Shown piece after piece: positions 1-7,492 of a stretch of 17,175 nt of DNA. This DNA is from JAHHLP01 sp041609895 (lineage in GTDB: Bacteria > Bacteroidota > Rhodothermia > Rhodothermales > JABDKH01). Position 1 is the first letter of the stretch, and every line of letters begins with the position of its first letter. The position numbers were made by a program, and so were the translations under genes. The stretch is from the NCBI GenBank assembly GCA_041609895.1, contig JBFIPX010000057.1, positions 1 to 17,175 of the forward strand, read 5' to 3'. A model generated the notes under the pieces. The model had not been told where the DNA came from. It saw only the letters and a program-made list of their open reading frames with translations, and made no database searches.

Positions 1-1
1 A

Positions 2-127
2 GAAGGCTGGATCGCTATGATGAGAAGCGCGATGAGAAAGCTGCCATACCAGTTTTCAGCTCGCCGCATGGTTCGCGATTACGCGGTCAACTATTACATG
101 GTAGAGGCGCTGCCGGCAGGCGGATAG
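2..127 (+). CDS. C-terminal end of a probable alpha-glucan (glycogen) phosphorylase, truncated by the window edge
   Basis: An open frame enters from the left edge and ends with TAG at 125-127, giving 41 visible residues. The visible part contains W-I-A-M-M-R-S-A-M-R, then P-Y-Q-F-S-A-R-R-M-V-R-D-Y and a final N-Y-Y. This layout (Trp, a Met-rich helix, then F-S-x-R-R-M-V-x-x-Y near the C-terminus) is what I recall from the end of bacterial alpha-glucan phosphorylases, which release glucose-1-phosphate from glycogen or maltodextrin in the cytoplasm. No catalytic residue or pyridoxal-phosphate lysine is in view. It is convergent with the acylphosphatase gene, with 47 bp between the two stop codons and no clear terminator hairpin. 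The coding call is fairly safe because the frame and motif agree. The family name rests on a short tail only. Confidence 0.65.
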   Translation, partial: EGWIAMMRSAMRKLPYQFSARRMVRDYAVNYYMVEALPAGG

Positions 128-174
128 CGATGCTTCGACTGGGTGCGTGAGGTACTCGTCCTAACGCCGCCGCG

Positions 175-462
175 CTAGTGGCTGATTACAAAAGGATCAG
201 GGAGAGCGTAGTCGGGGTCGTCATGAGGTTCCATCTGAACTGATTCTACCCATGCCGACGGCGGACCTTCCCTCACACGAGACACGAATTCATCTAGATT
301 CTGAGGCGGTCCTGCGGCAGCGATTCGAACGGAACCGTCACGTTCGTTTCGTACCCATCCCTTGATGCCCAGCCGGCGCGCGAGCCTGCTGACAAAGTGC
401 CGAAACCCCACACCTTGCACACGTCCACGGACGGACAGAACGAATGCACGATCTCCCAGCAC
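175..462 (-). CDS. acyP: Acylphosphatase
   Basis: Encodes a 95-residue protein of the usual acylphosphatase size. It hydrolyses acyl phosphates such as acetyl phosphate or carbamoyl phosphate in the cytoplasm. The signature V-R-G-R-V-Q-G-V-G-F-R lies at residues 11-21, with the phosphate-binding Arg21. The second catalytic element G-W-V-R-N ends at Asn39. Both active-site residues are therefore intact. The start is GTG at 460-462; no in-frame ATG lies between it and the phhA stop (495-497). The upstream CAGG is very close to the start, so ribosome binding looks weak. The gene lies 32 bp downstream of phhA in the same direction and is probably cotranscribed with it. Nothing suggests degradation. 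The physiological substrate cannot be told from sequence. Confidence 0.93.
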   Translation of the reverse strand: MLGDRAFVLSVRGRVQGVGFRHFVSRLARRLGIKGWVRNERDGSVRIAAAGPPQNLDEFVSRVREGPPSAWVESVQMEPHDDPDYALPDPFVISH

Positions 463-494
463 ACCCTGAAGTGTATTTTCAGTATTGCTGATGA

Positions 495-1322
495 CTAGAG
501 AAGTCCGCGCTCACGTGTCCACGACTTGAACCCGTCAACGAGCTGCTCAAAAGACTCGAGGGCGAACAAGACGTCCTGGAGGTGCCACACATCGTAATCC
601 TGCTCTACAACTCTCTCCGGATCGAATCGATGAACCGTTACGGCATCCGACAACGCATGCGCAACCTCGTTCTTTGATGACAGAATGCCGGCTCCGAACA
701 CGCGCGTTCCCTCTTTCTGACGTATCAGTCCGAACTCGACCGTAAACCAGTGCAACCGTTCGAGCTTGATCCTGTCTGCTCCCTTTCCATTCAGCGCCGC
801 GCGCCCAAATAATTGATAGAAGTCAGCGAACGCCGGCTCGGTCAGCATCGGCATATGGCCAAATATGTCATGAAAGAGATCGGGCGCAGGAGTGTAGTCA
901 AGCTCCTCTCTGCCTCGAATGTAATCAGTTGACGGAAAGATGCGCTCCGAGAGCAATTCGAAGAAGTCCTTTTCGTGCAGAAGGCCCGGAACGCGAGCAA
1001 CCTGCCACGAGGTTGCGCTCGTTAGCCTGGCACTAAGGTCCGCAAGATGCGGAATCGACTCAGGAGTCATCTCCAGGATTTCAACTCCTTTAAGAAACGC
1101 ATCGCCGGCCCGACCCTTCAAAAGCTTTACCTGGCGATCGAAGAGAATCTTCCAGGTCTCGTGGTCCAGAGCCGGATAATCGGGGTAAGTAATTTCTTCG
1201 CCGATCGGCGCCCCGCCTTCCGGCAGATGTTGTGGCGAGCAGCGAGGATCGATACCCTCGGCTGCAGCCTTCTCGTACGCGCTGAGCTCTGCCGTCTTAT
1301 CTATCTCTCCTTGAACTATCAT
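495..1322 (-). CDS. phhA: Phenylalanine 4-hydroxylase (aromatic amino acid hydroxylase)
   Basis: A 275-residue protein matching the bacterial, catalytic-domain-only form of the pterin-dependent aromatic amino acid hydroxylases. It converts phenylalanine to tyrosine using O2, tetrahydrobiopterin-type cofactor and non-haem Fe(II). The iron ligands are visible: H-D-I-F-G-H at 151-156 supplies His151 and His156, and Glu196 in F-T-V-E-F-G supplies the carboxylate. The preceding L-D-Y-T-P-A-P-D segment (141-148) is also typical. There is no N-terminal ACT regulatory domain. The ATG at 1320-1322 is used; no strong Shine-Dalgarno site is seen. The gene has its own 80-bp upstream gap containing a 12-bp palindrome at 1343-1354, suggesting separate control. 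No pterin-4a-carbinolamine dehydratase (phhB) is in view. It could in principle prefer tryptophan, but the size and motifs favour PheH. Confidence 0.93.
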   Translation of the reverse strand: MIVQGEIDKTAELSAYEKAAAEGIDPRCSPQHLPEGGAPIGEEITYPDYPALDHETWKILFDRQVKLLKGRAGDAFLKGVEILEMTPESIPHLADLSARLTSATSWQVARVPGLLHEKDFFELLSERIFPSTDYIRGREELDYTPAPDLFHDIFGHMPMLTEPAFADFYQLFGRAALNGKGADRIKLERLHWFTVEFGLIRQKEGTRVFGAGILSSKNEVAHALSDAVTVHRFDPERVVEQDYDVWHLQDVLFALESFEQLVDGFKSWTRERGLL

Positions 1323-1342
1323 CGAATAGTAGCCTGTTTCTC

Positions 1343-1354
1343 GGAAGCGCTTCC
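1343..1354. promoter_or_regulatory. Perfect 12-bp palindrome (possible LacI-family operator) upstream of phhA
   Basis: GGAAGCGCTTCC is an exact palindrome 20 bp upstream of the phhA start codon. The centre AAGCGCTT, with a CG core, is the shape bound by LacI/GalR-family repressors, so operator function is plausible. A TATAAG box lies just upstream on the coding strand (around 1358-1363), but I could not pair it with a good -35 element. Function is inference from symmetry and position only. Confidence 0.4.
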
Positions 1355-1402
1355 AACCTTATAGAACCAACAAAAAATCACATTTGATCCGCACGTACCT
1401 AA

Positions 1403-1627
1403 TCAATCGGAAGCTCTGCCGAATGTCTTAATGGCGGCGCCTGTACACAGGTATCCGAGGAATCCGCCAAGTCCCAGCAGCAGTGCCGCACGAGAGAATA
1501 AGAGCCGACCCTCCGCAAGAAAATCGAAGAGCAGGACAGGAGCTTCGAACATTACACCGAAGAGGACAGCGCCGGCCACGAGCTGCGGCCACGATTGGAA
1601 CGCGCTATCGTCAAACGGAGCTATCAT
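1403..1627 (-). CDS. Small membrane protein, translationally coupled to the NhaC-family antiporter
   Basis: A 74-residue protein whose ATG (1625-1627) overlaps the TGA stop of the antiporter gene in an ATGA arrangement, a strong sign of translational coupling. Two hydrophobic segments are visible: about residues 15-35 (L-V-A-G-A-V-L-F-G-V-M) and about 44-66 (F-S-R-A-A-L-L-L-G-L-G-G-F-L-G-Y). This suggests two membrane helices joined by a short acidic/basic loop. The ends are short and polar (S-W-P-Q-L near the N-terminus, F-G-R-A-S-D at the C-terminus). I do not recognise the family. The location points to a role alongside the antiporter, perhaps an accessory or stabilising subunit, but that is inference. 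Its real existence is supported by the coupling and the coherent hydrophobicity pattern. Confidence 0.75.
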   Translation of the reverse strand: MIAPFDDSAFQSWPQLVAGAVLFGVMFEAPVLLFDFLAEGRLLFSRAALLLGLGGFLGYLCTGAAIKTFGRASD

Positions 1628-3051
1628 CCCACAAATCCGGCCACCAGAAAACCGACAAACGACAGCGCCGCAAGCAGAGACGCATAGGGCAGTTGTGTAT
1701 TAACGTGGTCGACGTGATCGCAAGCCGCTGACATCGATGAAATGATCGATGTGTCGGACAAAGGCGACGCGAGATCTCCGAAGACACCCCCGGAAAGCAC
1801 AGCACCCAACATGAGAGGCATGGAAATTCCAAGCCCCTCAGCCAAAGGCAAAGCAATCGGCACCATGACCGCGTAAGTCGTCCAGGATGAGCCGAGAGTG
1901 AATGAGACAAAGCAACCAACTAGAAAGACAAGGGCTGGGAGCCACCATGCCGGTACCCCCTCGCCGATAAGTCCCACCACATAGGGGCCCATCTCAAGTT
2001 CACGGGAGACCTGCCCGAGAGCAAATGCCAATACAATAAGCAGAGTGACCGGCACCAGTCCCGAGCATCCCTTAATCACCAGGTCCATTACTTTTGCAGG
2101 GGTCATAACTGGCTTCCAGCCGCGGCTCCGACGCGGCACGCCGTACAATACAAAGGCACAGATGATGCCGGAACTCACTGCCCAAAGTACCGAAGTCGAC
2201 CCGCTTCCATTCATCATATTGCCATCACCGGTTACGTACAGTCCGACAAAGATCATCGAAACCATGACAGCGATAGGCAGAAGCAGGTCGAGCGCAAATC
2301 CCGACTGCCCCTCCTCCGGTCGAATTCCGGCAACCTCCTCCGCAATCATCGGGGTCGAGCCCGGCCTGATTAGCTGACCACGTTCTGACGCACGCTTCTC
2401 AGCAGCGCGCATAGGACCGAACGACCAACCGGTTAAAGCAAGGACAAGCGCGAAAACAATCGCAAGGAGGCTGATGAAGTTGAAAGCAAGTGACTGAACG
2501 AGTAGTGAAACACCGTTGGCAACCTCTTGCGCAGCAAGCAGCCCAAGAACGTAGGCACCCCAACCGTTCAAGGGAATGGACATGCAAACCGGCGCAGAAG
2601 TAGCGTCGCAATAGAACGCAAGCTTCTCGCGTGGCAGTTTTACACGGTCGAAAAGAGGCCTACTGATGGCACCGACCGTGAGGCTTGTGATGCTGGATTC
2701 CACGAAGATCACCATCCCCACAAACCACGCTACCAGCTCGGAGCTACGTCGATCCTCTCCCCAACCGCGCCGTCGAACCCAGTCTACAAACCCGTCCACG
2801 CCGCCAGAACCCTGCACCAATGCAATCAACCCGCCGACGAGAAGGCAGAAGAAGACAACCCGGGTATTACCAGCGTCCTGAAAGACACCCACCATCTGGT
2901 CCGCCAACCCCAACAACCCACGGACAGGATTGCCGCCAGCGAGCACCGTCGTTCCGAGCCAAAGACCAGTCAGAAGCGAAAGAAAGACCTGGCGTGTCCA
3001 CAGCGCCAGAACAATTGCCACGACAGGTGGCAGTAGTACAACCCAGTCCAT
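1624..3051 (-). CDS. nhaC: NhaC-family Na+/H+ antiporter
   Basis: A 475-residue polytopic membrane protein with about 10-12 hydrophobic segments, expected in the inner membrane. Family marks of the NhaC group are clear: F-T-L-G-S-S-W-T-T-Y near 384-393, the G-D-L-A-S-P-L-S-D-T-S motif at 425-435, and D-H-V-D-H-V-N-T-Q-L-P-Y-A at 445-457. These match the conserved membrane-embedded region of Na+/H+ (or Na+-lactate/malate-H+ type) antiporters. The ATG at 3049-3051 is preceded by AGAAGGA seven bases upstream, one of the few good Shine-Dalgarno sites here, and it overlaps the stop of the redoxin gene. Residues about 213-250 form a charged cytoplasmic loop. The substrate (Na+ against organic anion exchange) is not decided by sequence. 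The downstream 74-residue membrane protein is coupled to it. Confidence 0.9.
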   Translation of the reverse strand: MDWVVLLPPVVAIVLALWTRQVFLSLLTGLWLGTTVLAGGNPVRGLLGLADQMVGVFQDAGNTRVVFFCLLVGGLIALVQGSGGVDGFVDWVRRRGWGEDRRSSELVAWFVGMVIFVESSITSLTVGAISRPLFDRVKLPREKLAFYCDATSAPVCMSIPLNGWGAYVLGLLAAQEVANGVSLLVQSLAFNFISLLAIVFALVLALTGWSFGPMRAAEKRASERGQLIRPGSTPMIAEEVAGIRPEEGQSGFALDLLLPIAVMVSMIFVGLYVTGDGNMMNGSGSTSVLWAVSSGIICAFVLYGVPRRSRGWKPVMTPAKVMDLVIKGCSGLVPVTLLIVLAFALGQVSRELEMGPYVVGLIGEGVPAWWLPALVFLVGCFVSFTLGSSWTTYAVMVPIALPLAEGLGISMPLMLGAVLSGGVFGDLASPLSDTSIISSMSAACDHVDHVNTQLPYASLLAALSFVGFLVAGFVG

Positions 3052-3058
3052 GCCGGCG

Positions 3059-3065
3059 TCCTTCT
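3059..3065 (-). promoter_or_regulatory. Shine-Dalgarno site for nhaC
   Basis: AGAAGGA on the minus strand, seven bases before the nhaC ATG and overlapping the TAG stop of the upstream redoxin gene. It fixes the nhaC start and implies tight coupling of the two genes. Confidence 0.6.
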
Positions 3066-3645
3066 AGCTACCGTCCTGCTTCCACTTGATATTGCAACCA
3101 ATCGACGGAATCTGTTCTCCTTCCACGATTCCGGTAGAGATAAGTTGGTCGAGAGCCGACCGAAGCTCGCGCCCGTGAGATGGTTCGCCGCCCGGCCGAG
3201 TCTCGTCGATCCGCCCATGATACCTCAGCTCGCGATTGGAGTCGTAGACAAAAACGTCGGGAGTGCAAACGGCGCCATAAGCACGTGCGACGGCCTGTGA
3301 CTCGTCGTACAAATAAGGAAATAGGAAGCCATATGTCTCGGCATCTTCTCGCATGCGCGGAAACGAATCATCAGGATAGCGTACCGCATCGTTCGAATTG
3401 ATTCCAATGAATTGCACACCAGCTTCCAGATACTCATTCGCCATCCGCACAAGTTCTGAACGCACGTGAACAACAAACGGGCAGTGGTTGCACATGAAGA
3501 CGATAACTATCACCTGGGCATCCGCATAATCTGCGAGCGACCTGTTCTCATCCCCTTTGTCGTCGCAGTCGGGATTCGCCGCTGGAAGACTGAATGGCGC
3601 AGCCCGACTCCCGAGTGCGATAGTTTCTGAATAGGTACGGGCCAA
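3064..3645 (-). CDS. Thioredoxin-fold redoxin of the PRX-like1 type
   Basis: A 193-residue AhpC/TSA-redoxin-fold protein. After the start of the fold (G-S-R-A-A-P-F-S-L, residues 12-20) comes F-M-C-N-H-C-P-F-V with the CxxC pair Cys52/Cys55, then G-I-N-S-N-D. The cis-proline region is V-C-T-P-D-V-F-V-Y. The C-terminal S-I-G-C-N-I-K-W-K contains a further Cys (184) that is characteristic of the PRX-like1 group. It has no signal peptide, so it is probably cytoplasmic. The likely role is thiol-disulphide exchange or peroxide handling; the exact substrate is unknown. The start is TTG at 3643-3645, two bases after the PhoU-gene stop. No in-frame ATG gives a full fold, and an AGG lies eight bases upstream. 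It sits 12 bp before nhaC and belongs to the same transcript. Confidence 0.85.
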   Translation of the reverse strand: MARTYSETIALGSRAAPFSLPAANPDCDDKGDENRSLADYADAQVIVIVFMCNHCPFVVHVRSELVRMANEYLEAGVQFIGINSNDAVRYPDDSFPRMREDAETYGFLFPYLYDESQAVARAYGAVCTPDVFVYDSNRELRYHGRIDETRPGGEPSHGRELRSALDQLISTGIVEGEQIPSIGCNIKWKQDGS

Positions 3646-3647
3646 GA

Positions 3648-4334
3648 TTAATCGCCTATTGATTGTTGACTCTGTGTCGAATGCGGTAGCGGTGTGCCTC
3701 GAATTTGGTCAAAAGGACTCGCTACCGTCGAAGCGATGTTTGCGAGATGCGAGCTCACCCGGCTGAGCATCCTTGCCGTCAGCGCGAGCACGATTGCGTG
3801 GTCGGTCGCTAACCCGGTGCTAGCAGACAACTTTTCGATATAGCGCGTCAGGCGCTCCTTGACTTGCTCCTGTTGTGACATCAGGTCGGTGGCCGACTCC
3901 TCATCGTCATCGACGAGGCATCTATGCGCCTGGGTGACCAGCCTCAAGATCACGTCGCGTACGGCGCGAAGCTCGTCAACCTCTTCACCCATGCGCGGCG
4001 AACGAGCCAGAGATGAGATTTCCGCCAGCGACTTCGCCAAGTCACCGATTCGCTCCGCCTCCTGGACGATACTCAGCAGTTTGAGACTAAACACCAACTC
4101 CTTTCGAGGATTGATGGAGAGATGCTCAAGCAGAACGCGCCGGAGATCTACCTCACGTGCATTTATCGTTGCGTCCAGCGCATCAAGATCGACGTCCAGA
4201 ATCTCATTGTCGAGTAGATGTCCGGTTGCGGCAGCCAGCATGCTGCCACCCGTGCGCAACATCAGACTGATGTCGTCGAACGCTTGCCTTACCAGTGGCG
4301 GGCGATCGCCAGTCACAAGGTCGAGTATTCCCAT
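3648..4334 (-). CDS. PhoU-domain protein
   Basis: A 228-residue, all-helical protein resembling PhoU/DUF47-type proteins. The most telling stretch is the helix E-R-I-G-D-L-A-K-S-L-A-E-I (about 95-107), which corresponds to the conserved E/D-R-I-G-D metal-binding motif of PhoU repeats. The N-terminal helix also fits the family (M-L-R-T-G-G-S-M-L). A second half (from about 120) has D-D-D-E-E-S and long amphipathic helices. Known relatives regulate phosphate uptake or partner with a phosphate permease. No pst or PiT transporter gene is visible here, so the partner is unknown. The ATG at 4332-4334 starts four bases after the GH3 gene's stop, and the gene runs two bases short of the redoxin start, so it is part of the operon. 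The last ~18 residues are polar and probably disordered. Confidence 0.72.
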   Translation of the reverse strand: MGILDLVTGDRPPLVRQAFDDISLMLRTGGSMLAAATGHLLDNEILDVDLDALDATINAREVDLRRVLLEHLSINPRKELVFSLKLLSIVQEAERIGDLAKSLAEISSLARSPRMGEEVDELRAVRDVILRLVTQAHRCLVDDDEESATDLMSQQEQVKERLTRYIEKLSASTGLATDHAIVLALTARMLSRVSSHLANIASTVASPFDQIRGTPLPHSTQSQQSIGD

Positions 4335-4338
4335 AATC

Positions 4339-5901
4339 TCACGTCGATAAACTGTAGCCCGTCAGCCATTCGAACGCCGCCGCCTGCGAGGCCTCGACGT
4401 CGCTGAAAGTGACAAGTCGCGGTCCCGCATACGGGATGTTCGGGACCGCCTCCGGAGCACCAAGGACCAGCAGAAGCGGATTATCTGCAGATTCGAGTAT
4501 GCGCCCAACGTACTTCGCCAGCCTGTCTGATACACCGGTGCTTCGCCAGGCTGCCGGCCGGGCAACAACCGCAACAACCAACCTTTCAACATCGCCGACT
4601 CTAGCTTCAATTTCGTGGAGCAGGTCGTCACTAACTCCTTCGTCAATCTGATAGTAAGCTTCCGAGCCGTAGCCTTCGGCTATTAGCCGACCGAACGGCT
4701 CTACCTCAGACTCAAGATGAGTTCGGTAGGGTTTGACCAGAACGAAGAGCGCACGTTTGCCACCGTATGTACCGGTTGTGGCTGCGGATACGAGCGCCTT
4801 TCGAGCGATCCGCGCCGCAGCAACCGCATGTTCAGCCATTTCCGCAGCCGTCGGGTGTGCCGGCGGCCGCGTGTGCCAATGTTGCCCGAAAGTACCCTCG
4901 AGCCGCTCCTTAAGCCCCCACCCGTGTCCAAACGCGCGGTTCACCGATTCCTCCTTCAGTTCGCCATTTCCCACAGCCTGAACGATAGACTCCACAGCCT
5001 CCTCGGCGTCGTCGATGTCGAGGAGAATGTCGAGACCGGACCGAAGCAGGTCCACCGCCATCTCCCCCGTTCCCGAATAGGACCGACGGATGCCGTCCAT
5101 GAGAAGGCTGTCGCTCACAACGGCTCCGTCAAAACCCAGTGTCTCACGCAGCAAGTCATTCATTATCGCCCGTGATCGGGTTGCGACTCGGCCCGACGGA
5201 TCCAGGCCGGGGTAGACCGCGTGAGCGGTCATGACGGTCTCACAGCCGGCAGATATCGCCTCCCGAAAAGGTACCAGATCGATCTCCTCAAACTCCTCAC
5301 AGGACCCGTCGATAACGGGCACGTCGGAGTGCGAGTCCGCATCGGTGTTGCCGTGCCCTGGAAAGTGCTTCGGAGCAACCACACAACCTTCAGAGCGACA
5401 ACCTTTAACATAGGCACATACAAGCTTCGCCACGCGCTGTGGGTCCCGCCCGAAGGAGCGCGTCCCAATGATTGGATTTCTCGGATTTCGATTGAGATCG
5501 GCGACCGGCCCAAGTATATAATGCACCCCCTCCGACAGTGCCTCCCTTGCCGTGATCCGGCCCATATCATAGGCATCACTTACAGCCAACTCGGTCTGAG
5601 CGGAAAGCGCCATCGCATGCGGAAAGATGGTAGCACCCTCCAGCTGCTGGCCAGCACCGCGCTCGAGATCGGCTGCTACGAGGAGCGGATACTTGCTAAT
5701 CTTCTGTAGGCCTTGCAGAGCCTGTCCCGTCTCCTTGAATTTGCCGTTGAACAAGAGCAACCCACCAACTGGACACCGCTCGACTAGTGCTGCGACACGA
5801 TTCGCTTCTTCATGTGCCCGAATCGGCGGGTTCATGTTCGAGCCGATACGAATGAAGAGCAACTGTGCCGCTCTCTCCCGAAGACTTGAGGGCCGTCGCA
5901 T
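4339..5901 (-). CDS. Glycoside hydrolase family 3, NagZ-like beta-N-acetylhexosaminidase
   Basis: A 520-residue GH3 enzyme. The N-terminal TIM-barrel domain (about 1-340) contains A-P-K-H-F-P-G-H-G at 166-174 followed by D-S-H-S-D-V-P, including the His181 of the Asp-His dyad used as acid/base in NagZ enzymes. The nucleophile Asp254 lies in V-V-S-D-S-L-L-M-D-G-I. These marks favour beta-N-acetylglucosaminidase activity on muropeptides over beta-glucosidase. A second domain (about 350-520) resembles the GH3 C-terminal alpha/beta sandwich, making the protein longer than the ~340-residue enterobacterial NagZ and closer to two-domain forms. No signal peptide is evident (M-R-R-P-S-S-L-R-E-R), so a cytoplasmic wall-recycling role is likely. 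It starts nine bases after nadD and ends four bases before the PhoU gene. Confidence 0.9.
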   Translation of the reverse strand: MRRPSSLRERAAQLLFIRIGSNMNPPIRAHEEANRVAALVERCPVGGLLLFNGKFKETGQALQGLQKISKYPLLVAADLERGAGQQLEGATIFPHAMALSAQTELAVSDAYDMGRITAREALSEGVHYILGPVADLNRNPRNPIIGTRSFGRDPQRVAKLVCAYVKGCRSEGCVVAPKHFPGHGNTDADSHSDVPVIDGSCEEFEEIDLVPFREAISAGCETVMTAHAVYPGLDPSGRVATRSRAIMNDLLRETLGFDGAVVSDSLLMDGIRRSYSGTGEMAVDLLRSGLDILLDIDDAEEAVESIVQAVGNGELKEESVNRAFGHGWGLKERLEGTFGQHWHTRPPAHPTAAEMAEHAVAAARIARKALVSAATTGTYGGKRALFVLVKPYRTHLESEVEPFGRLIAEGYGSEAYYQIDEGVSDDLLHEIEARVGDVERLVVAVVARPAAWRSTGVSDRLAKYVGRILESADNPLLLVLGAPEAVPNIPYAGPRLVTFSDVEASQAAAFEWLTGYSLST

Positions 5902-5910
5902 ACCAGCTAT

Positions 5911-6483
5911 TCAGTCCAGATATAATTCGTTTCTTGCGATGTAGCTTCGAACGGGGTCAGCGACAAGATAGCGGATAGACTCACGGCTGCGCACCCGTTT
6001 TCTAATCATCGAACTCGAAATCTCCACGCGGGGAAGATCCACCGTCATGGCCTGGAATGAGCTCGTGTCAACGAGTTCTACTCCATGTCGCGGGTAAACG
6101 ATCAGTGAGGCGAGCTCTGCAATTCTTTCCGGCTCTCGCCACTCCGGAAAGTCCGCGTAGCTATCCATTCCCAGCAGTAGAAACATCTCGTCACTCGGAT
6201 AGCGTCTTTTCAATTGTTTGAGCGTGTCGACGGTATATGACACCCCACCCCGACCGATCTCAAGATCACTTTGCTCAAATGACTCGTTGCCTGAAACTGT
6301 CATCCGTACCATCGCAGAGCGGTGCTCCGCGGACGAGTGTGTATTCCCCTGCTTGTGTGGAGCAGTAGCAGCAGGAATCCATATCACGCGATCCAGCTGT
6401 AGCAAATCGCGGATACCTTCCGCAACTATGAGGTGTCCGACGTGCGGTGGATCGAATGAGCCTCCGAATATTCCGGTTCGCAT
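5911..6483 (-). CDS. nadD: Nicotinate-nucleotide adenylyltransferase
   Basis: A 190-residue nucleotidyltransferase that joins ATP and nicotinate mononucleotide to make deamido-NAD in NAD biosynthesis. The dinucleotide-binding motif G-G-S-F-D-P-P-H-V-G-H occupies residues 7-17, with the HxGH pair (His14, His17). The C-terminal I-S-S-S-M-I-R motif lies at 155-161. W-I-P-A-A-T-A-P-H-K, binding the nicotinate nucleotide, is at 35-44. All are intact and the length is normal. ATG at 6481-6483 is chosen; it has a weak CAGG upstream. It lies 48 bp after bamD and 9 bp before the GH3 gene, so it is probably in one operon with both. No nadE or rsfS is adjacent. Confidence 0.95.
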   Translation of the reverse strand: MRTGIFGGSFDPPHVGHLIVAEGIRDLLQLDRVIWIPAATAPHKQGNTHSSAEHRSAMVRMTVSGNESFEQSDLEIGRGGVSYTVDTLKQLKRRYPSDEMFLLLGMDSYADFPEWREPERIAELASLIVYPRHGVELVDTSSFQAMTVDLPRVEISSSMIRKRVRSRESIRYLVADPVRSYIARNELYLD

Positions 6484-6531
6484 GGTGCCTGCAATGCCGA
6501 GCGTGTAGAAATGAGACGCAGACGCTCTCTG

Positions 6532-7332
6532 CTACAGAGACACCTGCAGCTTCTCGCGTCGCGCCACAGCTGCCTTGTACTCTCCTTCCAGTCGACTAGC
6601 ATGTGGACTGTTGGGAAAGAGATCTCTGAGGCGTTCGTAATTCCTGATCGCCTCATCGAGCCGCTCAGGCTGCCGCGTAATAACGCTTTGATCGGCAAAA
6701 GCGATGTAATTCTCGAATGCGGCCGCAAGGGCGTCGTCGGCCCATCGGGTTCCTGGATATTCATCGAACACAGATTCATATGTCAGCGCTGCCGCTTCGT
6801 GAAGGCCCCTCCGCTCGTAGAGTGCGGCAGACTCGAAGCGCTTGTGCGCGAGCTTCTCCCTAAGCTCTTTGATCCGTGCCTCGGCATCTGAGACGAGTTC
6901 GTGGTTCGGGTTTCGATCGATGAAGAGCTGGAACTGCTCGATAGCTCGTTTTGTCGGGCTCTGGTCGAGCTGATACCCGGGTGAGCGTTCATAGAACGTC
7001 ATCGCGTACTCGTATTGGGCAGCTGCCACCCGCGGGTCTCTCCGATAGAGTTGAATGAATCGATTGTATTCGTTCGCAGCAAGCAGGTAGTCTCCTGCCT
7101 CCCTATGCGACCTTGCAAGATAAAGTTGTGCGTCAGCGGCGTACTCGTGCGTTCTGCCAAAGTCAAACGTACCGCGAAAATACTCGGCCGCGCGATCGTA
7201 CGAACCCTTCTCGTACAGCTCAAGCCCCTTGCGGTACGCTTCCTCTGGATCTTCGTAACGAATTCTTCCGGACCCCGAACACCCGACAAGCAGGAGCACG
7301 GCAAATACTAACAGTCGCGAAATGAATTTCAT
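6532..7332 (-). CDS. bamD: BamD-like outer-membrane lipoprotein (TPR)
   Basis: A lipoprotein with TPR repeats resembling BamD/YfiO, the subunit of the BAM complex that helps fold beta-barrel proteins into the outer membrane. From the ATG at 7330-7332 the product is 266 residues. The signal peptide M-K-F-I-S-R-L-L, followed by L-L-L-V-G-C, places the lipidated Cys at residue 18. TPR-type helices follow: A-Y-R-K-G-L-E-L-Y-E-K-G-S-Y-D-R-A-A, then A-Q-L-Y-L-A-R-S-H-R-E-A-G-D-Y-L-L-A, and later A-A-L-Y-E-R-R-G-L-H-E-A-A. A GTG six codons upstream (7348-7350) is also possible but would add a non-typical leader, so I prefer ATG. It precedes nadD by 48 bp. The gap to the upstream gene is 160 bp and may carry its promoter. 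Confidence 0.88.
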   Translation of the reverse strand: MKFISRLLVFAVLLLVGCSGSGRIRYEDPEEAYRKGLELYEKGSYDRAAEYFRGTFDFGRTHEYAADAQLYLARSHREAGDYLLAANEYNRFIQLYRRDPRVAAAQYEYAMTFYERSPGYQLDQSPTKRAIEQFQLFIDRNPNHELVSDAEARIKELREKLAHKRFESAALYERRGLHEAAALTYESVFDEYPGTRWADDALAAAFENYIAFADQSVITRQPERLDEAIRNYERLRDLFPNSPHASRLEGEYKAAVARREKLQVSL

Positions 7333-7400
7333 CAGGGAATTTGTGTGCACGTCAGGAGGGTGCTAGTCAAACGTCGAAGGGCGGTCTTTATTGTCGAGTG

Positions 7401-7438
7401 CCACCGGGTGCGATCGGAAGCGACGCGAGAGCCGGTGG
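7401..7438. repeat. Inverted repeat in the bamD upstream gap
   Basis: CCACCGG at 7401-7407 and its exact reverse complement CCGGTGG at 7432-7438 are separated by 24 bases. Together with the neighbouring hairpin at 7451-7472 it gives the bamD leader two structured segments. No U-tract follows, so it is not a standard terminator. Function unknown. Confidence 0.4.
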
Positions 7439-7450
7439 ACATGTGCGACA

Positions 7451-7472
7451 GGCTTCATGTCAACCTGAAGCC
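7451..7472. repeat. Hairpin in the bamD upstream gap
   Basis: GGCTTCA (7451-7457) and TGAAGCC (7466-7472) can pair around an 8-base loop, 20 bases after the stop of the LppC-like gene. It might be a weak terminator or mRNA-end stabiliser for that gene. There is no run of T after it on the minus strand, so the terminator reading is unproven. Confidence 0.4.
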
Positions 7473-7492
7473 CTCATCACGGTTCCAGGAGC

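Noticed and set aside
940..1364. Plus-strand open frames opposite phhA
   Set aside because: They are antisense to a gene with intact catalytic motifs and show no recognisable protein features.
2527..3036. A 169-codon plus-strand frame opposite nhaC
   Set aside because: Highly charged translation produced by reading a hydrophobic gene backwards; no support as a gene.
5221..5709. A 162-codon plus-strand frame opposite the GH3 gene
   Set aside because: It lies opposite the catalytic region of a clear GH3 enzyme; its translation has no family-like pattern.
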